Origin: Burkholderiales bacterium
GTDB lineage: Bacteria > Pseudomonadota > Gammaproteobacteria > Burkholderiales > Burkholderiaceae_B
DNA: 11,645 nucleotides
Direction of reading: 5' to 3'
NCBI GenBank assembly: GCA_005788065.1
Contig: SXZD01000127.1
Coordinates: 1-11,645, forward strand
Shown: one piece after another, positions 6,515 to 11,645 of the stretch
Layout of the letters: the number at the start of each line of letters is the position of its first letter
How positions within the stretch are numbered: position 1 is the first letter of the stretch
The notes under the pieces: model-generated
The model's database searches: none
The model's input: only the letters and a program-made list of their open reading frames with translations
What the model was told of the DNA's origin: nothing
Program-made: the position numbers and the translations under genes

Positions 6515-7096
6515 TTACTTGCGCAGACCGAGCAGACGCTCGCGCAGTTTGGGTTCAGAGGTGCGGGTGTCCAGCCAGATACCCATGAAAGCGGCGGCCA
6601 GTTCAGGGTCGTTCAATTCCGCGTGTGGTTGGCCATCGCGGTAGAGCTGCAGGCCTTTGCCGGGCAGGTAAAGCGCAGTCAGGCGGGTGTCTTTCTGCAC
6701 GTCCGGAATCATGTCGGTCAGTTTTTTTTGCCACACCGGCCACAGCTGGGCGTTGCCCACGCCTTGGCCTTCAATCTGTTCGCGCGAGGCTTCGGCAATC
6801 TTGACGCCATCAAATGCCTTGTCGTAGCGCAGTTCAAGCAGATGTTTGTCGTTGCGGTGGTTGAACTGTGCGGCGGGCTTTTCTGTCCACAGTTGCGCGT
6901 CGTACAGTTTCAAGCCGAACCAGCGCATGGTGCCCTCGCCGAGTTTTCGACCCTGCGGCAGTTGCGTTGCAAAAGCGGCCGGCACCGAACCGTCAGCACC
7001 TTGTGCCTGTGCATTGGAAACCGGCAGTGCAATTGCGGTAAGGGCCAGGCTGAGGGAGAGAGCCCACTGACCCAACATCCGACGTGTGTTTTTCAT
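6515..7096 (-). CDS. Exported chalcone isomerase-like protein (Chalcone_3 type)
   Basis: This 193-residue protein has a Sec signal peptide: basic n-region with R5 and R6, a hydrophobic core at about 11-24, and AQA at 29-31 as cleavage site. The mature part follows the bacterial chalcone-isomerase-like pattern, with 'GEGTMRWFGLKLYDAQLW', 'ALLELRYDKAF'-type strands, a helix with 'REQIEGQGVG' and a C-terminal 'FMGIWLDTRTSEPKLRERLLG'. No flavonoid pathway is present. Proteins of this fold can bind fatty acids, so a periplasmic lipid-binding or lipid-modifying role is plausible but unproven. I chose the ATG at 7096 because AAGGA lies 7 nt before it and a signal peptide starts right there. An in-frame ATG at 7126, overlapping the methyltransferase stop by 4 nt, would add ten residues. 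Confidence 0.85.
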   Translation of the reverse strand: MKNTRRMLGQWALSLSLALTAIALPVSNAQAQGADGSVPAAFATQLPQGRKLGEGTMRWFGLKLYDAQLWTEKPAAQFNHRNDKHLLELRYDKAFDGVKIAEASREQIEGQGVGNAQLWPVWQKKLTDMIPDVQKDTRLTALYLPGKGLQLYRDGQPHAELNDPELAAAFMGIWLDTRTSEPKLRERLLGLRK

Positions 7097-7122
7097 GAGC
7101 GAGTCCTTTATGTGCGCGTCAC

Positions 7123-8346
7123 TCATGCTGCCGGTTTCTCCAGATAGAACTGAACCACATCCGTGTTGCGTTCGAGGAAACCAGCTTCGCAGTAGGCCAG
7201 ATAGAAAGTCCAGATGCGGATGAATTTTTCATCGAAACCCTGTGCGCGCACCTCAGCCAGTTTGGCCGTGAACACATCGCGCCACAGGCGCAGCGTGCGG
7301 GCATAGTCCAGACCGAATTCGCGGCTGGATGCCACGCGCAAACCGGCTTTTTCCGCGCGCTTGCGGAACTCGGTTTTGCTGGGCAGCATGCCGCCGGGGA
7401 AAATGTATTGCTGAATGAAATCGGTCGATTTGCGATAGCGGTCAAACAGGCTTTCATCAATGGTGATGACCTGAATGCCTGCACGGCCGCCTGGCTTCAG
7501 GCGCTTGTAGACGGTGCGGAAATAATCGTCCCAATACGCTTCGCCCACAGCCTCGAACATTTCGATGGACGCAATGCCGTCGAACTGTCCGGGGCAATCG
7601 CGGTAGTCCTGGTAACGCAGGTCGGCCTGTTGCGCCAGACCTTGGTCTTGCAGGCGAACTTTGGCATAGGCAAGCTGTTCGGACGACAGCGTAAGCCCCG
7701 TCACATGCGCGCCCATCTTGGTCGCGGTTTCTGCGAAGCCGCCCCAGCCGCAACCGATTTCCAGAATCTGGTCGCCCGCCTTGGGCTTGATCCATTCCAC
7801 AATCGCTTCATATTTACGGGTTTGCGCATCGGCCAAGCTGGCATCGGCGTTGGTGTCCCACAGCGCGCTGGAGTAGGTCATGGTGCCGTCCAGCCACAGC
7901 TTGTAAAAGCTGTTGCCCAGGTCGTAATGGGCGTGGATGTTCTTTTTGGCCTGCGCCTTGGTGTTGCGGTTAAGCAAATGCTTGAAGCGGTAGAGCAGGC
8001 CACCGATGAAGCTACCGTAAATGGCATCTTCAATCGACTTGCGGTTGCTGACAAACAGGCAGAGCAGGGCGGTTACGTCGGGGGAGGTCCATTGACCGTC
8101 GATATAGGACTCTGCAAAACCGATATCGCCGCTTTTGAGCACGCGTGAGCACAGGTCCCAATCAGCGATTTCAAGCCGTGCGTGCGGTTCTCCGCCGTTG
8201 CCGAAATGCAGTTGTGCGCCGTCTGGTGTGCGCACTTCCAGCGAGCCGTGTTGCAGGCGTCCCAGCAGTTTCAGTACCCAGTTGGCAGCCGAGGGTGCAT
8301 CGGAGGGCAGGTCGTATTGCAGTGTGCTTGAGGCGACAGTGTTCAT
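7123..8346 (-). CDS. Cfa-like SAM-dependent fatty-acyl methyltransferase (possible UfaM type)
   Basis: This 407-residue protein belongs to the cyclopropane-fatty-acyl-phospholipid synthase family, which methylates double bonds of membrane acyl chains using SAM. An N-terminal domain (about 20-125) is followed by HYDLGNSFYKLWLD (140-153) and the SAM-binding EIGCGWGG (196-203). FEAVG (264-268) keeps the glutamate of the bicarbonate site, and Y348 is also kept. The Cys of E. coli Cfa (C139) aligns by eye with S160, and its His (H266) with Q292. These losses argue against a normal cyclopropane synthase and favour a methyl-branching enzyme such as the UfaM step of furan fatty acid synthesis. The start at 8346 lies 5 nt after the DUF1365 stop. 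A longer frame to 8505 would overlap DUF1365 by over 150 nt and lacks family similarity at its N-terminus. Confidence 0.92.
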   Translation of the reverse strand: MNTVASSTLQYDLPSDAPSAANWVLKLLGRLQHGSLEVRTPDGAQLHFGNGGEPHARLEIADWDLCSRVLKSGDIGFAESYIDGQWTSPDVTALLCLFVSNRKSIEDAIYGSFIGGLLYRFKHLLNRNTKAQAKKNIHAHYDLGNSFYKLWLDGTMTYSSALWDTNADASLADAQTRKYEAIVEWIKPKAGDQILEIGCGWGGFAETATKMGAHVTGLTLSSEQLAYAKVRLQDQGLAQQADLRYQDYRDCPGQFDGIASIEMFEAVGEAYWDDYFRTVYKRLKPGGRAGIQVITIDESLFDRYRKSTDFIQQYIFPGGMLPSKTEFRKRAEKAGLRVASSREFGLDYARTLRLWRDVFTAKLAEVRAQGFDEKFIRIWTFYLAYCEAGFLERNTDVVQFYLEKPAA

Positions 8347-8351
8347 GGTAT

Positions 8352-9146
8352 TCAGTGCAGATCGGAACGGGTAGTCAACGCAGACGGGGGCTGCGGTTTG
8401 GTGAAAAACGGCACGCCCTTGAGCCATAGCTGCAGGGCATGCCAGTGGATTTTGGCCATCACGCCCAGCGTGAACCATTTGTACTTGAAAAGCGTTGCGC
8501 GCCACGCTGCATCGTCAGGCTGCGTGAACACACCGCTGATGCTGGTGTTGATGCGCACGCCGTCCGGGCCGACAAGGTCAACGCGCGAAACGCCGCGTTC
8601 GTGGTTGTGATGGAAGCGGAAACGGTAGTTGCCCAATACTTCAAAAAACGGGCTCACGTGAAACTCTTTTTTGGCTTCCCACAGTCGGCCTTCGGCGATG
8701 GGCTTGTCGGCATCGTACAGCAGGTAGCAGTGTTTTTCGCCGAAGGTGTTGTTTACTTCGCAGACGATGCACAGCAGGCTGCCGTCGGCGCGGTGGCAAA
8801 ACCAGAAGCTCACCGGGTTGAACAGGTAACCCAGCATCCGCGGAAAGCAGTGCAACCAGATGTCGGCCGGTGTTTCTGCAACACCTTCATCGCGCAGCAG
8901 CTGCAGCAACCAACCGGCTGGGTTGTCCAGCTTGGCTTTGCCATCGCCATGGTCGGCGGGGTTGAAACTGAACACACTTTTACCGCCGACAGAAAACCAG
9001 CGCGTTGCGGGAATGTCTTTCAGGCGGTTGATGTTGATGCGGATATAGAAAGCCGACGTTTCAAAGGCGTGCGGCTTCACGGTCTGACGTGCATGACGCA
9101 CGCGACCATGGGCCAGATATACGGGTGCCTCGACCGGTCCGCTCAT
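8352..9146 (-). CDS. DUF1365 family protein
   Basis: This 264-residue DUF1365 protein is rich in histidine and aromatic residues. Diagnostic stretches are RMLGYLFNPVSFWFCH (103-118), CEVNNTFGEKHCY (129-141), KKEFHVSPF (159-167) and RFRFHHNHE (175-183). Conserved His and Asn residues in these motifs suggest an enzyme, perhaps metal-dependent, but no mechanism is proven. DUF1365 genes are almost always next to a flavin amine-oxidase-like gene and a Cfa-like gene, as here. In Rhodobacter, as I recall, the corresponding pair (RSP_1090 and RSP_1091) belongs to the sigma-E operon needed for furan fatty acids. Which of the UfaD (desaturase) and UfaO (oxygen insertion) steps each carries out I cannot settle. 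The ATG overlaps the upstream stop as ATGA, so translation is probably coupled. Confidence 0.93.
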   Translation of the reverse strand: MSGPVEAPVYLAHGRVRHARQTVKPHAFETSAFYIRININRLKDIPATRWFSVGGKSVFSFNPADHGDGKAKLDNPAGWLLQLLRDEGVAETPADIWLHCFPRMLGYLFNPVSFWFCHRADGSLLCIVCEVNNTFGEKHCYLLYDADKPIAEGRLWEAKKEFHVSPFFEVLGNYRFRFHHNHERGVSRVDLVGPDGVRINTSISGVFTQPDDAAWRATLFKYKWFTLGVMAKIHWHALQLWLKGVPFFTKPQPPSALTTRSDLH

Positions 9147-10498
9147 GCAGGCACGTCCGAAGACTGCAGCGTGGGTTGCGCCCGTTGCTGCAGGTGAGTG
9201 CGGGCAGCGGCGGCCGCAGCCAGGCCTGCTTTGTGACCGTCTTCATGGAAACCGTAACCCGCCCATGCGCCGGCCAGAAACACAGAGCCTTCACCCTGCA
9301 CGTTGGCCAGTTCGGTCTGTGCGTCAATGGCCGGGCCATCAAAAATCGGATGGCTGTATTCAATGACCTGAATGGTTTTTTTCGGGTCAGGTTGAACAAT
9401 AGGGTTCAGGGTCACAAACACCGGCGTCTTGAAGGGCAGCGGCTGCAGGCGGTTGCACCAGTAGGTGACCGACACGCTGGGCTGCGGGTTGGTGACATCG
9501 CTCAGGTAGTTCCAGCTGCTCCACACTTTTTTCCGCTTGGGCATGAGCGCCGTGTCGGTGTGCAGATAGGCTGTGTTGGGCTGGTAGCCGATGCGCGAGA
9601 GCACATTGCGCTGGCGCGGATTGGCGCTGCCCAGCATGCGCAGCGACTGGTCACTGTGTGCAGCCATCACCACCGCATCAAAATGCTGCACGCCGTGGCG
9701 GCTTTCCACATTCACGCCTTTGCCTTCACCCAGCGGGCGAACCGCCGTCACCGGACTGGACACATGCACGGTCGGGATGTGTGGGAGTATTTTTTGCACA
9801 TAGTTGCGGGCGCCCGCTTTCACGGTGTACCACTTGGGCCGGTTTTCGACCTGCAGCAGACCATGGTTGTGGCAGAAACGTACAAAGGTGGCCATGGGGA
9901 AAGCCATCATCTGTGAGGACGGGCACGACCAGATGGCCGCTGCCATGGGCAGCAGGTACCAGTTGATGAACTCGTCGCTGTACTTGTGCATCTGCAGGAA
10001 TTGCTGCAACGGCATTTGCAGGTCTTTTGACAGCGGGCTGTCGCCTTGTTGCAGAGCCATGGCCGTGGACTGGCGGTTGAATCGCAGAATGTCCAGCAGC
10101 ATGCGGATGAATGCGGGGCGCAGCAGGTTGCGGCGCTGTGCGAACACGGTGTCCAGGTTGGTGCCGGCCCATTCAATGTCGATTTCTGGCAGGCAGACGC
10201 CGAAGGACATGTCCGACAGGGCTGTTTCAACGCCCAGTTCCTTGAACAGGGCGATCAAGTTGGGGTAGGTGCGCTCGTTGTACACCAGAAAACCGGTGTC
10301 TACCGGAAAGCGGCTACCGTCCAGTTCCACGTCGATGGTGTTGGTGTGGCCGCCGACATAGTCGTTGGCTTCGAACAGGGTGACGTCTGCGATATCGCGC
10401 AGTCGGTAGGCTGCGGTGAGACCGGAAATGCCGCCGCCGATGACGGCGACAGATGCTTTGCGGGAGGGTGACGATGCGCCGGCGGCAGTCAGGGACAT
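9143..10498 (-). CDS. FAD/NAD(P)-binding flavin amine-oxidase-like protein
   Basis: This 451-residue flavoprotein is the first gene of the operon. The dinucleotide-binding VAVIGGGISGLTAAYRL begins at residue 17. The ribose-binding acid is in LFEANDYVGGHTNT at about 41-54. A C-terminal FAD contact is in LAGAWAGYGFHEDGHKAG. The middle part has the WYLLPMAAAIWSCP and KWYTVKAGARNYV stretches typical of this subgroup, close in type to carotenoid/phytoene desaturases and amine oxidases. It likely oxidises or desaturates a membrane acyl chain. The neighbouring methyltransferase would supply methyl-branched substrate. The start at 10498 has a weak GGA ribosome binding site 7 nt upstream and leads directly into the Rossmann fold; ATG 10510 is an in-frame alternative without a visible site. 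Confidence 0.93.
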   Translation of the reverse strand: MSLTAAGASSPSRKASVAVIGGGISGLTAAYRLRDIADVTLFEANDYVGGHTNTIDVELDGSRFPVDTGFLVYNERTYPNLIALFKELGVETALSDMSFGVCLPEIDIEWAGTNLDTVFAQRRNLLRPAFIRMLLDILRFNRQSTAMALQQGDSPLSKDLQMPLQQFLQMHKYSDEFINWYLLPMAAAIWSCPSSQMMAFPMATFVRFCHNHGLLQVENRPKWYTVKAGARNYVQKILPHIPTVHVSSPVTAVRPLGEGKGVNVESRHGVQHFDAVVMAAHSDQSLRMLGSANPRQRNVLSRIGYQPNTAYLHTDTALMPKRKKVWSSWNYLSDVTNPQPSVSVTYWCNRLQPLPFKTPVFVTLNPIVQPDPKKTIQVIEYSHPIFDGPAIDAQTELANVQGEGSVFLAGAWAGYGFHEDGHKAGLAAAAAARTHLQQRAQPTLQSSDVPA

Positions 10499-10531
10499 GC
10501 GTAAATCCATATTACAAATAGAAACAATGCG

Positions 10532-10559
10532 GCATGGTAACAAAGGTTTATAACCATGC
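10532..10559. repeat. Inverted repeat GCATGGT-N14-ACCATGC in operon leader
   Basis: The seven-base arms 10532-10538 and 10553-10559 are exact reverse complements. The second arm overlaps an inner near-palindrome GGTTTATAACC (10545-10555). If the promoter at 10576-10602 is used, the repeat lies about 10 to 40 nt into the transcript. It could be an operator or a leader hairpin. Confidence 0.5.
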
Positions 10560-10575
10560 AGAACAAACCCGTGAC

Positions 10576-10602
10576 TTTGATGTAATTTGTAATCGAAAGT
10601 TC
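10576..10602 (-). promoter_or_regulatory. Candidate ECF sigma (RpoE-type) promoter for the lipid operon
   Basis: On the minus strand GAACTT (10602-10597) and TCAAA (10580-10576) are separated by exactly 16 nt. GAACTT is the classical -35 element of RpoE/AlgU-type sigma factors and 16-17 nt is the usual spacing; TCAAA is a moderate -10 match to TCTGA-like elements. Transcription would start near 10569, about 70 nt before the first gene. The Rhodobacter-type RpoE/ChrR consensus (TGATCC-like -35) was not found, so the sigma factor may be of a different subgroup. Confidence 0.5.
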
Positions 10603-10645
10603 AAATAACACCTGAAAACAGGTTTAACAGTTCGCACTTTATCGT

Positions 10646-10681
10646 AAAAAAGGCGCCCGCCCGATCGGGGAGGACGCCTTT
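10646..10681 (-). terminator. Intrinsic terminator after folE2
   Basis: Minus-strand AAAGGCG pairs with CGCCTTT around an inner CCCGATCGGG palindrome, and the hairpin runs into six T residues. It lies 40 nt after the folE2 stop and separates folE2 from the lipid operon promoter. Confidence 0.85.
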
Positions 10682-10720
10682 GTCGCGCAGATTGATTGTT
10701 CGGGCCGGGTGGCCCCTGGA

Positions 10721-11524
10721 TCAGTTCGGCGGCAGCTTGTTGCCCTCGATCCAGGCCACAGCCGAATGGTTGTGGATGGACTCGAAGTTCTCGCTTTCAA
10801 CCCGGTAACGACCGACGCGACGGTCCGCATTCAGCGCGATGGCCAAGTCGCGCACCAGATCTTCCACAAATTTGGGGTTCTCATAGGCACGCTCAGTCAC
10901 ATACTTCTCGTCCGGGCGCTTGAGCAGACCATACAGTTCGCAGGATGCGGCGCTCTCGGCGATGGCCACCAGGTCTTCAATGGGCATGGGCTGCTGCAGT
11001 TGAACCCGCATGGTGATGTGTGAGCGCTGGTTGTGTGCGCCGTAGTCCGAGATTTTCTTGGAGCAGGGGCACAGGCTGGTCACCGGAACCACAACGGTCA
11101 TCCAGAAGTCGGTGTGCCCGCCGTTGCTGTCAATCTCGTAGGTCACCTGATAGTCCAGCAGACTTTGCACGCCCGAGACAGGGGCCGTCTTGCGTACGAA
11201 GTAGGGGAACTTCACGGTGATGGTGCCCGACTTGCTCTCCAGTCGTTCGAGCATGGTGCTCATCATGTACAGGCCGGATTCGAATCCCAGCGCCTCGCCG
11301 CAGTCATTGATCACTTCTAGGAAGCGCGACATGTGCGTGCCTGTGGTGTCGCCGGGCAGGTAGACGGCCATGTCATAGGTGGCCACTGACGGCATGGGTC
11401 CGTTGGGGGTCTGAATGATGATGGGATGCGTAATGGCGCGCACGCCTACCCGGTTGATGGCAATGTTGCGCTCGTCCAGATGCGACTGGACGTCGGGCAG
11501 CAAGAGTTTATCGGGTGCGTTCAT
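10721..11524 (-). CDS. folE2: GTP cyclohydrolase IB
   Basis: This 267-residue protein is the type IB GTP cyclohydrolase, which opens GTP to 7,8-dihydroneopterin triphosphate, the first step of folate (and queuosine precursor) synthesis, in the cytoplasm. The family signature TSLCPCSKKISDYGAHNQRS covers residues 149-168. C152, H164 and E206 have the spacing of the metal ligands I recall from the Neisseria enzyme. The N-terminal DVQSHLDERNIAINRVGV and C-terminal FESIHNHSAVAW stretches are also typical. FolE2 can use metals other than zinc and is often kept for zinc-poor or oxidative conditions. The ATG at 11524 follows an AGGGAGA ribosome binding site. It is 10 nt after a peroxidase-like gene, probably in one operon with it, and is closed by the terminator at 10646-10681. 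Confidence 0.97.
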   Translation of the reverse strand: MNAPDKLLLPDVQSHLDERNIAINRVGVRAITHPIIIQTPNGPMPSVATYDMAVYLPGDTTGTHMSRFLEVINDCGEALGFESGLYMMSTMLERLESKSGTITVKFPYFVRKTAPVSGVQSLLDYQVTYEIDSNGGHTDFWMTVVVPVTSLCPCSKKISDYGAHNQRSHITMRVQLQQPMPIEDLVAIAESAASCELYGLLKRPDEKYVTERAYENPKFVEDLVRDLAIALNADRRVGRYRVESENFESIHNHSAVAWIEGNKLPPN

Positions 11525-11534
11525 GGTCTCTCCC

Positions 11535-11645
11535 TCAGGGTTTGGCCGTTAAAGCCGTCTGAATGGCTTGGGTGACAGATGTGGAAAGGGGGTCGGTCTG
11601 GCTGGGGAAAGCGGCAAACACCTTGCCGTCCCGCCCGATCAGGTA
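11535..11645 (-). CDS. C-terminus of a glutathione peroxidase-like protein (partial)
   Basis: The last 36 codons of a minus-strand gene are open to the window edge and end in TGA at 11535-11537. The beginning, YLIGRDGKVFAAFPSQTDP, matches the C-terminal strand and loop of glutathione peroxidases, where a 'FLI-R-G-V--RF-P' pattern is usual. The catalytic Cys region lies outside the window, so the assignment rests on this short piece; another thioredoxin-fold peroxidase is possible. It is 10 nt before folE2 and presumably cotranscribed with it. Confidence 0.65.
   Translation of the reverse strand, partial: YLIGRDGKVFAAFPSQTDPLSTSVTQAIQTALTAKP

Larger units (their letters stand above)
10499..10645. 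other. Promoter-bearing intergenic region before the lipid operon
   Basis: This A/T-rich stretch between the folE2 terminator and the first operon gene holds the candidate ECF-sigma promoter (10576-10602), a 28-bp inverted repeat (10532-10559) and two copies of a nine-base word in opposite orientation, ATTACAAAT at 10511-10519 and ATTTGTAAT at 10585-10593. I see no small gene in it. Confidence 0.6.

Noticed and set aside
7408..8148. A 246-codon plus-strand reading frame
   Set aside because: It is antisense to the methyltransferase gene, whose motifs are clear; the frame is a by-product of G+C-rich codon use. Similar plus-strand frames at 8439-9197 and 9089-9916 are rejected for the same reason.
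8347..8505. N-terminal extension of the Cfa-like protein
   Set aside because: It would overlap the DUF1365 gene by over 150 nt, and family similarity starts only after the internal ATG at 8346.

Overview
All recognisable genes lie on the minus strand. The G+C-rich sequence, tight gene packing and gene types (a free-standing RfaE2, FolE2, and a DUF1365/Cfa/flavin-oxidase cluster) suggest a chromosomal segment of a betaproteobacterium, probably Burkholderiales. This is an inference from gene content; no rRNA or other phylogenetic marker is present. In transcription order (high to low coordinates) the window has four blocks.

(1) 10646-11645: the tail of a glutathione-peroxidase-like gene, then folE2 (GTP cyclohydrolase IB), closed by a clear intrinsic terminator.

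(2) 3300-10602: a compact eight-gene operon. It encodes a flavin amine-oxidase-like protein, a DUF1365 protein, a cyclopropane-fatty-acid-synthase-like methyltransferase, an exported chalcone-isomerase-like protein, a GPH-type MFS transporter, a DUF3833 lipoprotein, a short-chain dehydrogenase and an NTF2/SnoaL-like protein. Most junctions overlap or are under 30 bp. A good extracytoplasmic-sigma-type promoter (GAACTT-N16-TCAAA) and a 28-bp inverted repeat precede it. The gene set matches the singlet-oxygen/sigma-E (RpoE-ChrR) lipid operon of Rhodobacter and relatives, which has been linked to furan and methyl-branched fatty acids. The methyltransferase has lost two of the residues that form the bicarbonate site of true Cfa enzymes, so membrane fatty-acid methylation and oxidation is a better guess than cyclopropanation.

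(3) 1822-3197: a diiron ferritin/desaturase-fold protein followed 8 bp later by rfaE2 (ADP-heptose synthesis for LPS). It is separated from block 2 by a 102-bp gap.

(4) 2-1591: a long frame open off the left edge, starting at GTG behind a strong ribosome binding site. It encodes at least 530 residues of a low-complexity, Ala/Ser/Thr/Pro-rich protein that I do not recognise. It ends, within the window, in four copies of a 12-bp repeat coding for Ala-Pro-Pro-Val. This is the least explained part of the window.

No rRNA, tRNA, CRISPR array, insertion sequence or recombinase was seen. The regulators expected for such an operon (RpoE/ChrR or a LitR-type MerR protein) are not in the window.
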